Assembly: GCA_041060555.1 (NCBI GenBank)
Contig: JBEUDS010000001.1
Strand: one strand, 5' to 3'
Length of the DNA: 64,000 bases
Source: CAUJIW01 sp963205175
GTDB lineage: Bacteria; Pseudomonadota; Alphaproteobacteria; Sphingomonadales; Sphingomonadaceae
Shown here: piece by piece, positions 1-9,443 of the stretch
Layout: every line of letters begins with the position of its first letter
Numbering within the stretch: the stretch's first letter is position 1
Translations under genes and position numbers: made by a program
The notes under the pieces: model-generated
What the model saw: only the letters and a program-made list of their open reading frames with translations
The model's database searches: none
What the model was told of the DNA's origin: nothing

Positions 1-344
1 CGGCGGACCGCATCCGCGAGGCGCTGGGCGGCCAGGCCGATCTGGTGCTTTCGGACATGGCGGCCAACACCATTGGCCACAAGCAGACCGACGCGCTGCG
101 CACCATGGGGCTGATCGAGGCCGGACTGGAACTGGCGGAGGAAGTGCTGGCCGAGGGCGGCGCCTTCGTCGCCAAGGTGCTTGCCGGCGGCGCCGACGGC
201 ACGCTGCTGACGCGGCTGAAGCAGCGTTTCCGCCAGGTCAAGCATGCCAAGCCGCCGGCCAGCCGCAAGGATTCCTCGGAGTGGTATGTCATTGCCCAGG
301 GCTTTCGCGCCGCGCCGCCAGCGGACGTTCAGGCCGACGCGTAG
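1..344 (+). CDS. rlmE: RlmE (FtsJ) 23S rRNA 2'-O-methyltransferase, C-terminal part
   Basis: This is the 3' end of a gene that starts before the window. It is open in frame from base 3 and shows about 113 residues. The visible part carries the RlmE/FtsJ pattern LSDMAANTIGHKQTD, followed by a KVLAGG strand and the late HAKPPASRKDSSEWYV block. In RlmE these regions hold the catalytic Asp and Lys and the conserved end of the methyltransferase fold. The family methylates U2552 of 23S rRNA in the 50S subunit using SAM. The SAM-binding N-terminus is outside the window. The ending (GFRAAPPADVQADA) is a short unconserved tail. guaB follows 88 bases downstream on the same strand. Confidence 0.93.
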   Translation, partial: ADRIREALGGQADLVLSDMAANTIGHKQTDALRTMGLIEAGLELAEEVLAEGGAFVAKVLAGGADGTLLTRLKQRFRQVKHAKPPASRKDSSEWYVIAQGFRAAPPADVQADA

Positions 345-432
345 ATATTTCCCGCCTCGGGCATGGATATTTCCGGACGGGGATGGCATATAGCCCGCCA
401 CTTTCCCCCCGACTCGGATGCGAGAGACTTCC

Positions 433-1905
433 ATGGACCTGCCGCTCGGCCTGACTTTCGACGACGTTCTGCTCATTCCGGGCGAGTCCGACGTGCTACC
501 GAGCCAGGCGGAGACCTCGACCCGCATCACCCGCGAGATCGGCCTCAACATTCCCATCCTGTCCTCGGCGATGGACACGGTGACCGAAGCCGACATGGCG
601 GTGATGATGGCGCAGGCCGGCGGCATCGGCGTGTTGCATCGCAATCTCACCATCGAGGAACAGGCCCAGGCGGTGCGCCAGGTCAAGCGGTTCGAGGCGG
701 GCATGGTGGTGAACCCGGTGACCATGCTGGCCGACCAGACCCTGCGCGAGGCGCTCGACCTGATGAAGCGGCACAGGATTTCCGGCATTCCGGTGGTCGA
801 GCCGTCGCCGCTGGGCCAGCCCGGCAAGCTGATCGGCATTCTCACCAACCGCGATGTCCGCTTCGCCGAGAACCCGGACCAGCCGGTCTCCGAACTGATG
901 ACCCGCGAGAACCTCGCGACCGTCAAGGCCGGTGTCAGCCAGGACGAGGCGCGCCGCCTGCTGCACCAGCGCCGCATCGAGAAGCTGCTGGTGGTCGATG
1001 ACGGCTACCGTTGCGTCGGGCTGATCACCGTCAAGGACATCGAGAAGGCGGTGAACTATCCCTCGGCGACCAAGGACGCCTCGGGACGCCTGCGCGTCGC
1101 CGCCGCCTCGACGGTCGGCGATCTCGGCTTCGAGCGCACCGAGGCGCTGATCGACGCCGAGTGCGACCTGATCGTCGTCGACACCGCCCACGGCCACTCG
1201 CTGCGGGTGTCGGAGGCGGTCGCCCGCATCAAGAAGCTGTCCAACAACGTCCAGGTGCTGGCCGGCAACGTGGCGACGGCCGACGCTGCCCGGGCGCTGA
1301 TCGACGCCGGTGCCGACGGCATCAAGGTCGGCATCGGTCCGGGCTCAATCTGCACCACCCGCATCGTCGCCGGTGTCGGCGTGCCGCAGCTCACCGCCGT
1401 CATGGAAACGGCGGAAGCCGCCGCCAAACTGGGCGTGCCGGTGATCGCCGATGGCGGCATCCGCACCTCCGGCGACATCGCCAAGGCCATCGCCGCCGGC
1501 GCCGCCGCCGTGATGGTGGGCTCGCTGCTGGCGGGCACCGAGGAAGCGCCCGGCGAGGTGTTCCTCTACCAGGGCCGCTCCTACAAGGCCTATCGCGGCA
1601 TGGGCTCGGTGGGCGCCATGGCGCGCGGCTCGGCCGACCGCTATTTCCAGCAGGACATCAAGGACACGCTGAAGCTGGTGCCGGAAGGCATCGAGGGCCA
1701 GGTGCCCTACAAGGGTCCGGCGCGCGAGGTCATCCATCAGCTGGTCGGCGGCCTGAAGGCGGCGATGGGCTACACCGGGTCAAAGACGGTGGCGGAGTTC
1801 CAGAAGCGGGCCCGCTTTGTGCGCATCACCAACGCCGGCCTGCGCGAGAGCCACGTGCATGACGTGCTGATCACCCGCGAGGCGCCCAACTATCCGACGC
1901 GCTGA
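433..1905 (+). CDS. guaB: IMP dehydrogenase
   Basis: GuaB oxidises IMP to XMP with NAD+, the committed step of GMP synthesis. The 490-residue product has the usual length. It opens with LTFDDVLLIPGESDVLP, carries a CBS-domain pair at about residues 95-205 (RISGIPVV, LIGILTNRDVRF, KLLVVDD), and has the active-site loop GPGSICTTR with the catalytic Cys near residue 307. The GGIRTSGDIAKA and GSLLAGTEEAPGE phosphate-binding segments follow. I chose the ATG at 433 because a GAGAG sits just upstream. An in-frame ATG at 418 would add five residues and lacks a ribosome site. rsmB begins 3 bases after the stop, so the two are probably cotranscribed. Confidence 0.97.
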   Translation: MDLPLGLTFDDVLLIPGESDVLPSQAETSTRITREIGLNIPILSSAMDTVTEADMAVMMAQAGGIGVLHRNLTIEEQAQAVRQVKRFEAGMVVNPVTMLADQTLREALDLMKRHRISGIPVVEPSPLGQPGKLIGILTNRDVRFAENPDQPVSELMTRENLATVKAGVSQDEARRLLHQRRIEKLLVVDDGYRCVGLITVKDIEKAVNYPSATKDASGRLRVAAASTVGDLGFERTEALIDAECDLIVVDTAHGHSLRVSEAVARIKKLSNNVQVLAGNVATADAARALIDAGADGIKVGIGPGSICTTRIVAGVGVPQLTAVMETAEAAAKLGVPVIADGGIRTSGDIAKAIAAGAAAVMVGSLLAGTEEAPGEVFLYQGRSYKAYRGMGSVGAMARGSADRYFQQDIKDTLKLVPEGIEGQVPYKGPAREVIHQLVGGLKAAMGYTGSKTVAEFQKRARFVRITNAGLRESHVHDVLITREAPNYPTR

Positions 1906-1908
1906 GCC

Positions 1909-3132
1909 ATGACACCGGCCGCGCGGCTCGCCGCCGCCATCGAGGTGCTGACGGCGGTGCTCGATGCCGTGCGGGTGCAGGGGCCGGCGGCAGACACGCT
2001 GCTGGCCCGCTATTTCCGCGATCGCCGCTATGCCGGCTCGAAGGACCGCGCCGCCATCCGCGACACGGTTTACGCCGTGCTGCGCGATTGCGCGTGGGAC
2101 GCGGCGGATGCCCGCGCGGCGCTGGTGGCGCATCTGCGCGCCCACGATCCTGACCGGCTGGCGCTGTTCGGCGCCGACCGCTACGCCCCGCCGGCGCTGG
2201 CCGATGACGAGGGCATGACCACCGGGCCATGGTTGCCCGAGTGGCTGGAGGCGGCATTCATCGAGCGTTTCGGCGACGGCTGGCCGGTTGAACAGGCGGC
2301 GTTGCGCGATCGCGCGCCGCTCGACCTCAGGGTCAACACGCTCAAGGGCTCGCGCGCGGCGGCGCAGGCGGCGCTGGCGGCCGAGGGCATCGCCACCGAG
2401 CCGCTGGCGCTGTCGCCCTGGGGCTTGCGTGCGGCGGGCGGGGCGGCGGTGGAGAAGTCGCGTGCCTTCGCGGCGGGACTGGTGGAAATCCAGGATCTGG
2501 CGAGCCAGTTGCTGCTGCAGGTGGCCGACGCGCTGCCCGGCGAGACGGTGATCGACTATTGCGCCGGCGCCGGCGGCAAGACGCTGGGGCTCGCCGCCAG
2601 CATGGCCGACCGGGGGCGGCTGGTGGCCTGCGACATCGACGCCGCCCGGCTGGCGCGGCTGGCGCCACGGGCGGCACGGGCGGGGGCGGGCATTATCGAG
2701 ACTCGCTGCCTGCGTGACGACCCGCTGGCGGACCTCGCGGATGTGGCGGATCTGGTGGTGGTGGACGCGCCCTGCAGCGGCACCGGCACCTGGCGGCGCA
2801 ATCCCGAAGCCCGGCTGCGGCTGACCGGGTCGGCGCTGGCCGGCATCACCGCCCTCCAGGCGGAGATCCTCGACCGGGCCGCCCGGCTGGTGCGCCCCGG
2901 CGGCCGGCTGGTTTATGCCGTCTGCTCGCTGCTGCCGGCGGAAGGGGAGGCGCAGGTGCGGGCCTTTGGCGACCGGGCCGCCGGCTTCCGCCTTGCTGAC
3001 GCGCGCGGGCGCCTGAGCGGTTCGGCGGCCGGCATCGACACTGTGTCGCCGATGTCGCAATGCCTGGCGCTTTCGCCGGCGCGTCAGGGCTGCGACGGGT
3101 TTTTCGTCGCGGAATTTGAACGCCTCTGCTAA
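1909..3132 (+). CDS. rsmB: RsmB-family 16S rRNA (cytosine-C5) methyltransferase
   Basis: This is a SAM-dependent m5C RNA methyltransferase of the Fmu/Sun/NOL1-NOP2 type. RsmB modifies C967 of 16S rRNA in E. coli. The N-terminal third is a NusB-like helical region. Motif I is DYCAGAGGKTLGLA. Motif IV is VVDAPCSGTGTWRRNPE with Cys near residue 289, and motif VI is YAVCSLLPAEGE with the presumed nucleophile Cys near residue 339. Both family cysteines are therefore present. The length of 407 residues is normal. The gene follows guaB by only 3 bases and is likely translated from the same mRNA. The exact target base in this organism is inferred from the family. Confidence 0.9.
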   Translation: MTPAARLAAAIEVLTAVLDAVRVQGPAADTLLARYFRDRRYAGSKDRAAIRDTVYAVLRDCAWDAADARAALVAHLRAHDPDRLALFGADRYAPPALADDEGMTTGPWLPEWLEAAFIERFGDGWPVEQAALRDRAPLDLRVNTLKGSRAAAQAALAAEGIATEPLALSPWGLRAAGGAAVEKSRAFAAGLVEIQDLASQLLLQVADALPGETVIDYCAGAGGKTLGLAASMADRGRLVACDIDAARLARLAPRAARAGAGIIETRCLRDDPLADLADVADLVVVDAPCSGTGTWRRNPEARLRLTGSALAGITALQAEILDRAARLVRPGGRLVYAVCSLLPAEGEAQVRAFGDRAAGFRLADARGRLSGSAAGIDTVSPMSQCLALSPARQGCDGFFVAEFERLC

Positions 3133-3173
3133 CGCTTCCTTGACCTTCCTGCTGGCATCTTCATGAAGACGTT

Positions 3174-3740
3174 ATGATGATCCCTGTGATGCCCGTTCTG
3201 TCCGCCCCTTTCGTGGCCGCCCTGCTGGCGATCACGGTCGCCAGTCCCGTGGCCGTGGCGCGCACGAACGTGAGCGCGACCTCTTCCCGGCTGGCCGCCC
3301 AGGGCGACATGCTGGTGTCGCAGGGGCAGCCGGCGAACGCCGTCGACTTCTACGAGACGGCGCTGGTGGCCGATCCCAAGAACGTCGCCGCCTTCGTCGG
3401 TCTCGGCAAGGCTTATGAAAAGCAGGGTCTGACCGGCAAGGCGCTGAGCTTCTATCGCAAGGCGCTGGTCATCAATCCCAACGATCTCGGCGCTCTGGAG
3501 GCGCAGGGTCTGGCGATGATCGCCAAGGGTCAGCTGGCCAAGGCGCAGGCGTCGCTCGACCGGCTGCGGCGCATCTGCCGGTCGGGATGCGTGCAGAAGG
3601 ACCGGCTGGAGGCTGCCGTGGCGGCCGCCCAGGCCAAGAACGCCTCTGCCCGCAACAACGCCAGGCCGGCGTCGCGGACCGCCGCGCGCAAGCCGACCGT
3701 GCCGATGGTGCCGGTGTCCTCGAACCGTCGCGGCGGCTGA
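3174..3740 (+). CDS. Secreted tetratricopeptide-repeat protein
   Basis: This 188-residue protein has a signal peptide (hydrophobic segment APFVAALLAITVASPVAVA) followed by at least two TPR units between about residues 40 and 115. The clearest are PANAVDFYETALVADPKN and KALSFYRKALVINPND. A pair of cysteines (RRICRSGC) follows, and the tail is basic and low in complexity (KNASARNNARPASRTAARK). TPR proteins are scaffolds. Periplasmic ones in this class are often linked to pilus (Tad) or envelope assembly, but nothing in the neighbourhood shows that here. The gene converges on rsmA with only 8 bases between the stop codons. I assign no specific function. Confidence 0.8.
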   Translation: MMIPVMPVLSAPFVAALLAITVASPVAVARTNVSATSSRLAAQGDMLVSQGQPANAVDFYETALVADPKNVAAFVGLGKAYEKQGLTGKALSFYRKALVINPNDLGALEAQGLAMIAKGQLAKAQASLDRLRRICRSGCVQKDRLEAAVAAAQAKNASARNNARPASRTAARKPTVPMVPVSSNRRGG

Positions 3741-3748
3741 TCGCCGCT

Positions 3749-4612
3749 TCAGCCTTTTCCCGCGTCAGCTTTTCTCAACGCCGTCCAGGCGCGCGCCAGC
3801 GTGCAGAACTCGGCGATGCTCAGCGTTTCAGCCCGACGCTCGCCGTCAATGCCGGTGTCGTCCAGCAATGCGGCTGGATCACCGCCAAGGCTTTTCAGGG
3901 AAGCCCGCAGCATCTTGCGCCGCTGGCCGAAGGCGGCCGCCGTGACCGCCTCCAGCGCGCCGACGGGAACGTCGGCCAACGGTTCGGCCGGCGTGATGTG
4001 GACGACGGAGGAGGTCACCTTGGGCGGCGGCGTGAAGGCCTTGGCCGGCACGTCGAAGGCGATGCGCGGGCACGCCCGCCACTGGGCGAGAACCGACAGC
4101 CGGCCATAGGCCTCGGAACCGGGGGCGGCGATGATGCGCTGCGCCACCTCGCGCTGGAACATCAGGGTCAGGCTCGCCCAGAAGGGCGGCCAGTCGCGCG
4201 TGGTCAGCCAGCGCACCAGCAGCGCGGTGCCGACATTGTAGGGCAGGTTGGCGATGATGTGGACGGGCCCCGTGCCCAGCAGGGTCGGCTCGTCCACTTT
4301 CAGCGCGTCGCCCCGGATCAGCTCCAGCCGGTTGCCCGACCAGGCGCCAAGCTCCTCCAGCGCCGGCCAGCAGCGGCTGTCCATTTCCACGGCGATGACT
4401 CGCCGGGCGCCGGCCTGCAGGATGGCGCGGGTGAGCCCGCCGGGGCCGGGGCCGACTTCATAGACGGTGGCGCCATCTAGCGGGCCGGGCACGCGGGCGA
4501 TGCGTCCGAGCAGGTTGGCATCGAGCAGGAAGTTCTGGCCGAGCGCCTTCTTCGCCCACAGGCCATGGGCGGCGATGACCTCGCGCAGCGGCGGCAGCGA
4601 TGCGTCCGTCAT
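3749..4612 (-). CDS. rsmA: 16S rRNA dimethyladenosine transferase RsmA (KsgA)
   Basis: RsmA dimethylates the two adjacent adenines of the 3'-terminal helix 45 of 16S rRNA, a late 30S assembly checkpoint. The 287-residue protein has the KKALGQNFLLD start, the SAM motif YEVGPGPGGLTRAIL, the acidic ribose-binding AVEMD, and the catalytic motif NLPYNVGTALL. All are typical of the family. The start codon overlaps the pdxA stop by 4 bases (ATGA), so translation is probably coupled to pdxA. It is the last gene of the lptD-surA-pdxA-rsmA run, the same order as in enterobacteria. Confidence 0.96.
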   Translation of the reverse strand: MTDASLPPLREVIAAHGLWAKKALGQNFLLDANLLGRIARVPGPLDGATVYEVGPGPGGLTRAILQAGARRVIAVEMDSRCWPALEELGAWSGNRLELIRGDALKVDEPTLLGTGPVHIIANLPYNVGTALLVRWLTTRDWPPFWASLTLMFQREVAQRIIAAPGSEAYGRLSVLAQWRACPRIAFDVPAKAFTPPPKVTSSVVHITPAEPLADVPVGALEAVTAAAFGQRRKMLRASLKSLGGDPAALLDDTGIDGERRAETLSIAEFCTLARAWTALRKADAGKG

Positions 4613-5634
4613 GAGGGGCGCCGGCGGTGGGCGGCACAGAGCGCGGCCATGCGGATGGCGGCGATCATGGCGTCCGGTCGTGCCTCGCCCCGGCCGGCGA
4701 TGTCGAAGGCGGTGCCATGATCCGGCGAGGTGCGGACGATCGGCAGGCCAAGCGTCATGTTGACGCCGCTGTCGAAGTCCAGCGCCTTGATCGGGATCAG
4801 CGCCTGGTCATGGTACATGCACACCATGGCGTCGTAGCGGCCGCGGATGTGCGGCGCGAACAGGCTGTCGGCGGGCAGGGGGCCGGTGGCGTCGATGCCC
4901 ATGGCGCGCAGCTGTTCGACCGCCGGGCGGACGACGGTCTCCTCCTCATCCCCGAGCCGGCCACGCTCGCCGGCATGCGGGTTGAGGCCGGTGACGGCAA
5001 GCCGGGGGTCGCGCAGGCCGAGATCGCGGCGCAGCGCTTCGGCCGTGACCCGGCCGCGCTGGACGATGAGCGCGGTGGTGAGCCGTGCCGGCACCTCGCG
5101 CAGCGGCACGTGTATGGTCACCGGCACGGTGCGCACGCTGGGGCCCGCCAGCATCATCACGGCGTCCTCGGGGCTGACGCCCGCGCGTTCGGCGACGAAC
5201 TCGGTCTGCCCCGGCCAGCGATAGCCGATGGCCGCCAGCGCCGCCTTGTTGACCGGCCCGGTCACCAGGGCGCTGGCACCGCCACCGACGGTCAGGTCGA
5301 CCCCGGCTTCGAGGGCGGCGAAGGCCAGCCGGGCGCCGTCGGCGGTGGGCCGGCCGGGGCGGCTGTCGCCCATCGAGCCGACGTCGAGCACGGGCAGTGC
5401 GTGACGGTAGTGGCGCGCGGCATCGTCGAGGTCGCTGATGGTGGCGACCGGCCCCGCCCACACCGCGCGCAGGGCGGCGGCATCGCCGGCGACGGCGAAC
5501 GGCGGCAGGCCGATGGCATGACGCTGTTCCCAGGCCTGCACGATGGTCTCGGGGCCGACGCCGGCCGGGTCGCCGATCGAGACGATGAGTGGCGGATCAG
5601 CCCGCGGCGGTTCAGCGGTAGTCGACAATGGCAT
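4609..5634 (-). CDS. pdxA: 4-hydroxythreonine-4-phosphate dehydrogenase PdxA
   Basis: PdxA oxidises 4-phosphohydroxy-L-threonine in the DXP-dependent pyridoxal phosphate pathway. The 341-residue protein opens with IVSIGDPAGVGPETIVQAW and contains TGPVNKAAL and GQTEFVAERAG. The metal-binding histidines are in GLNPHAGE and MYHDQALIPIK, and the TSPDHGTAFDIAG signature is near the end. All are PdxA hallmarks. The start overlaps the 3' end of surA by 23 bases and the stop overlaps rsmA by 4, so this is a tightly coupled operon member. Confidence 0.96.
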   Translation of the reverse strand: MPLSTTAEPPRADPPLIVSIGDPAGVGPETIVQAWEQRHAIGLPPFAVAGDAAALRAVWAGPVATISDLDDAARHYRHALPVLDVGSMGDSRPGRPTADGARLAFAALEAGVDLTVGGGASALVTGPVNKAALAAIGYRWPGQTEFVAERAGVSPEDAVMMLAGPSVRTVPVTIHVPLREVPARLTTALIVQRGRVTAEALRRDLGLRDPRLAVTGLNPHAGERGRLGDEEETVVRPAVEQLRAMGIDATGPLPADSLFAPHIRGRYDAMVCMYHDQALIPIKALDFDSGVNMTLGLPIVRTSPDHGTAFDIAGRGEARPDAMIAAIRMAALCAAHRRRPS

Positions 5635-6937
5635 CCCGGCGCAGGTCGCGCAGATAGCGGCGCGCCATCATGGAGATCCGCTGCTCGTTGAGCTGGGCGT
5701 AGACGTCGTCATAGCTCGGCAATGCGCTCTCCTGACCTTCGTCGCGGCCGCACAGGATGATGATGCGGGCGTCGGTCTGGGTGCCGAACGGCTGGGTTGC
5801 CTCGCCGACCTGCAGCCGTTCCAGCTGCTCGTGCAGGCCGGGCGGGAAGCTCCGCAGCGGCTGCGGGTCCGGCGCGTCGACACGGCCGCCCACGGAAGCG
5901 GCAATGGCGTCGGCGCGGCCGCAACCACCGCCGGCGGCGACAGCCGTCGTGAGTTTCTGCACCGTCGCCATCAATTGTTCGCGGCTGGTGCCGGGCGCCA
6001 GAGGCACGGCGACCTGCTTGACGGTGAGCACGGCATTGAGCGGGTCAGGCCCCAGCACCTTGCGCTTGTCCGTGACGGAAATGATGACGAAGCCGCCGGC
6101 GACACGGATCGGATCACTGACCTGGCCGATCCGCATGGCCGGCACCACATCCTCAAGGCCGCGCCGCAGCTGGCCCAGCATCATGTAGCCCATGTCGCCG
6201 CCGACGGCGGCGGTGGAGGCTTCCGAGAACTGGCGCGCATAGGCGACAAAGGAAGCCCCCGCGCGGACCTGAGTGACGATACGCTCGGCGTTGGCGCGCG
6301 TTTCCGCCTCGGTTTCCGGTGTCGCGGCGAGGAAAATCTCGCTCAGTCGATATTCTTCCTGGCCCTTGGCGGCCTCCAGCCGGTCGATGACCGCCTGGAT
6401 TTCATCGTCGCCGATCGAGACGAAGGGCTCCACCCGCCGCCGCAGCAGGCTGTTCCAGGCGAACTCGGCACGAATCTGGTCCTTCAGGGTTTCCCCCGAG
6501 GTGCCATTGGTCTTCAGGAAGCGGAGGAACTGTTCGGTGGGTTGGCCGAAATTCTGGGCGACGCGCGCAAATGCCGCCTCGACATCGGCCTCGCCGACCT
6601 CGATGTCGTTTTCCTTCGCTTCCAGGATCTGCAGCCGCTCGTCGATGAGGTTGCGCAGAACCTGCAGACGCAGGCGCGCCACTTCATCCGCCGGGATGCG
6701 ACCGCCGGACGCGGTGATGACCAGCGCCAGCCGGTGATCCACGTCCAGGTCGGTGATGACGCTGCCGTTGACGATGGCCGACGCCTTGCGGACGTTGGGA
6801 TCGGCGGGCGCGCCGAACACGGTGATGTTCTGGGGCATGCCCTCGCTGTCGAGGGCGTTGCCAACGGATTGCGCCAGGGCGGGGGCAATTGCCAGACCCA
6901 GCCCAAGTCCCAATGTCATTACACTGCGCTTTACCAT
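5612..6937 (-). CDS. surA: SurA-type periplasmic peptidyl-prolyl isomerase/chaperone
   Basis: SurA escorts unfolded outer-membrane proteins, LptD among them, through the periplasm. The 441-residue protein has a signal peptide (VMTLGLGLGLAIAPALA), an N-terminal SurA domain (ASAIVNGSVITDLDVDHRL through about residue 170), and one recognisable parvulin domain at about residues 190-290 (YRLSEIFLAA ... FSEASTAAVGGDMGYMM). The second parvulin domain (about 300-400) is divergent, with two cysteines (GGCGRAD and ILCGRDE). It lies between lptD and pdxA, which matches its known substrate and the classic gene order. Confidence 0.93.
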   Translation of the reverse strand: MVKRSVMTLGLGLGLAIAPALAQSVGNALDSEGMPQNITVFGAPADPNVRKASAIVNGSVITDLDVDHRLALVITASGGRIPADEVARLRLQVLRNLIDERLQILEAKENDIEVGEADVEAAFARVAQNFGQPTEQFLRFLKTNGTSGETLKDQIRAEFAWNSLLRRRVEPFVSIGDDEIQAVIDRLEAAKGQEEYRLSEIFLAATPETEAETRANAERIVTQVRAGASFVAYARQFSEASTAAVGGDMGYMMLGQLRRGLEDVVPAMRIGQVSDPIRVAGGFVIISVTDKRKVLGPDPLNAVLTVKQVAVPLAPGTSREQLMATVQKLTTAVAAGGGCGRADAIAASVGGRVDAPDPQPLRSFPPGLHEQLERLQVGEATQPFGTQTDARIIILCGRDEGQESALPSYDDVYAQLNEQRISMMARRYLRDLRRDAIVDYR

Positions 6938-7013
6938 GGTCGGGGTTTACGTCAGCCGCGCGCCGGGTGCAACCGTCCCGCCGGCCAATGGAGCGTTTCT
7001 GGCGGCCGGCATG

Positions 7014-9236
7014 TCAGTTGCCGCCACCGAGGTTGCGCAGCGAGAAACGCAGGAACACGCTGGAGCCTTTGCGAAAGTCACGATCTTCCGTGAAGTTCTT
7101 CTTCCAGGTGACTGAAAAGCTGAAACATTCGTCTTCATAGACGAGGCCGACACGGTGCCGGATCGGCTCAAAGCCGTCGCTGGTGGTCAGCGGGTTCTCG
7201 CCCTTGCTGGTGAGGTCGAGAATGGTCGAGCCGATCAGCGCCCAGTAGCGGCCGAGCTGGACCCGCCCGCCGACCCGCAGTTCCTCGCGATCCTCCAGGT
7301 CCTCGATGTCGATGTTGCGGTTAAGGTAGGTGTATCCCACCGTGACATAGTTGCGGCGGGTGCCCAGTACGGCATCGATCTCGTTGCGCCGTGCCGCGAA
7401 GCTGGTCTTGTCGATGCGGAAGCGGTGGGTGACATCAATCAATTCCCCCCAGCTCACCGTGGTGCGGCCGACGAAATCGGAGAAGTTGCCGGACAGGCCG
7501 CTACCGTTGGGGAATATCTCCCGGTTGCTGTTGAAGCGCAGGCTCTGGCCCCCCTCGGCCGACAGCGCCCACTTGCCGCGTGACCATGACCAGCGGCCGC
7601 CATAGACCAGCCGGACGCCGCCTTCCCATCGGTCGAAGCCGGAGAAGCGGTTGAGGTCGAAGAGGTTGCTGTCCTCCAGGTCGAAGGCGCGGCTATCTTC
7701 ATTGGGGATGCCGTTGTTGCCGCCATTGGGGCTGGCAATCAGCTGGACCACCGGCTCCAGAGTCTGCTGTCCGCCCAGCGCCGGGCCGGCCAGCGGCCAT
7801 GCGGTCTCGATCGCCGCCAGCGGCAGCACGCGGCCCTGCCAGCCCCTGTTGCCGGCATAGACGATATCGTCCGGGGATTCGGTGTCGCTGACATAATAGA
7901 GGTCGGCGCGTGTCTGGGTGACCAGGCGCAGCGTCTGGCCGGCGGGTGTCAGCCAGCGCCCCTCCCAGCCGCCGGTGGACGACAGGCGATAGCTGTCCAT
8001 GCCATCGGTACGGGTCAGCGACAGGCCGTTGGCGCGGATCGACCACTGGCCACCGAACAGGGAGGGTCTGGACTGCCAGGCGTAGTCGACCGAGGGGAGC
8101 ACGATCGGGGTCAGTCCCTGCCGGTCGTCGCGCTGAAGGCCCTGGAAGCCCCAGGTCTGAATGGCGAAATAGTCACGGTCGCCGAAGTGCTCCAGACGAT
8201 AGTTCGAGCGCAGCACGTCATCGTCCGAGATGTCATAGCGGCGCAGGAAGGTGTCGTCGGTGGTGATTCGTCCCGAGAAGGTGGAGCGCCAGCGACTGGT
8301 GTGCTGCAACGTTCCCGAGGCAGACAGGTAACCGCGGACTTCGTTGCCGCCGGTCTCGACATTCTCGTTGTCGCGCTTGGCGGCGTAGGTGGCGATGCCG
8401 CCCACCGTGATCGGACCCGTGCGCAGATGCTGGCGGTAATCGAGCGCCAGCGTCGGGCGTTCCGAGGTGTAGAAAGTGGGCGTGACCGTAAGATCACGGT
8501 CAGGCGCGATGTTCCAGAAGAACGGCGTGCCGATGGACATGCCAAGCGAGCGACTCTGTGACAGGTCGGGCAGCAGTAGCCCGGAGGATCGGGCGACGTC
8601 CGGGGCGGCGTGCGAGATATAGGGCAGGTAGAGAATCGGCACGTTGAGGAATTCAAACGTCGCGTCGTTGTAGCGGATCCGCTTTTCCTGCTGGTCGTAG
8701 GTGACCCGCACCGCCTTGATCCGCCACAACGGCCGCTCCTCGGTGGAGCCGGGCGGGCACAGTTCGCAGGGGCTGTAGATGGCACGGTCGAGCCGGGTTT
8801 TCTCGGCCTGACGGTTGCCGTTGCGTGCGCCCAGCCGCGAGCCGTCCTTGAGTATCAGCAGCACATTGTCGACCAGGCCGTCCTTCAGGGTGTCGGTCAG
8901 CTCGATCTTCTCGCCATAGACGCGGTTGCCCTGCGGGTCGGTGATCTCGACGTTGCCGCGCGCCTCCACAAAGCCGGTACGGCGGTTGTAGATCACCTGG
9001 TCGGCGCGCAGGTCATAGCCATCGCGGGACATGGTGACGAGGCCGTCGGCGGTGACGATCCCGGTCTCGTCGTCGTAGGTCAGCCGGTCGGCCTCGAACA
9101 GCACCTGCGACTCCGCTGCGGGCGCGGCGGCGTCCGCGACCGCGTCGGCGGCCACGTCCTGGCCACGGGCCACTGTCGTCGCGGCCATCGTCGAGGCTGA
9201 GGCGAGCAGGGCGATGAGCGGCAGGCGGGAGGGCAC
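7014..9236 (-). CDS. lptD: LPS-assembly protein LptD
   Basis: LptD is the outer-membrane barrel that inserts lipopolysaccharide into the outer leaflet. The 740-residue protein has a signal peptide ending near residue 25 and an LptA-like OstA jellyroll at about residues 45-150 (FEADRLTYDDETGIVTADG). The large C-terminal barrel closes with the family signature VGLVYEDECFSFSVTWKKNF. A Cys-x2-Cys pair at 157/160 and a late Cys near 704 could form the disulfides that LptD needs to mature, and the dsbA-like genes of this window could serve that. It diverges from pepA across 207 bases. Unlike many alphaproteobacteria, no lptFG lie between them. Confidence 0.96.
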   Translation of the reverse strand: MPSRLPLIALLASASTMAATTVARGQDVAADAVADAAAPAAESQVLFEADRLTYDDETGIVTADGLVTMSRDGYDLRADQVIYNRRTGFVEARGNVEITDPQGNRVYGEKIELTDTLKDGLVDNVLLILKDGSRLGARNGNRQAEKTRLDRAIYSPCELCPPGSTEERPLWRIKAVRVTYDQQEKRIRYNDATFEFLNVPILYLPYISHAAPDVARSSGLLLPDLSQSRSLGMSIGTPFFWNIAPDRDLTVTPTFYTSERPTLALDYRQHLRTGPITVGGIATYAAKRDNENVETGGNEVRGYLSASGTLQHTSRWRSTFSGRITTDDTFLRRYDISDDDVLRSNYRLEHFGDRDYFAIQTWGFQGLQRDDRQGLTPIVLPSVDYAWQSRPSLFGGQWSIRANGLSLTRTDGMDSYRLSSTGGWEGRWLTPAGQTLRLVTQTRADLYYVSDTESPDDIVYAGNRGWQGRVLPLAAIETAWPLAGPALGGQQTLEPVVQLIASPNGGNNGIPNEDSRAFDLEDSNLFDLNRFSGFDRWEGGVRLVYGGRWSWSRGKWALSAEGGQSLRFNSNREIFPNGSGLSGNFSDFVGRTTVSWGELIDVTHRFRIDKTSFAARRNEIDAVLGTRRNYVTVGYTYLNRNIDIEDLEDREELRVGGRVQLGRYWALIGSTILDLTSKGENPLTTSDGFEPIRHRVGLVYEDECFSFSVTWKKNFTEDRDFRKGSSVFLRFSLRNLGGGN

Positions 9237-9443
9237 GAATGACAGCCTTATCGTCGGGGCGAGGGACCGGCTGCGTGTAAAGCATGGCGGCGCGCCCGGT
9301 GCAACTGGCGCGCGGGCGTTTGCCGTCCCGCCGCTGCGGTCGTGCCGTCGCCGTCGCGCCTTTGCCAGAGCGGCTCCGGCTCGCTATGTACGATCCATGG
9401 GGCCGCCACGCGCGGCTGACGACGTCAGGGAAAGAGTCACACC

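Noticed and set aside
1780..3060. Open frame of 426 codons opposite guaB and rsmB
   Set aside because: It is Arg/Gly/Gln-rich and low in complexity, with no ribosome site and full overlap with rsmB.
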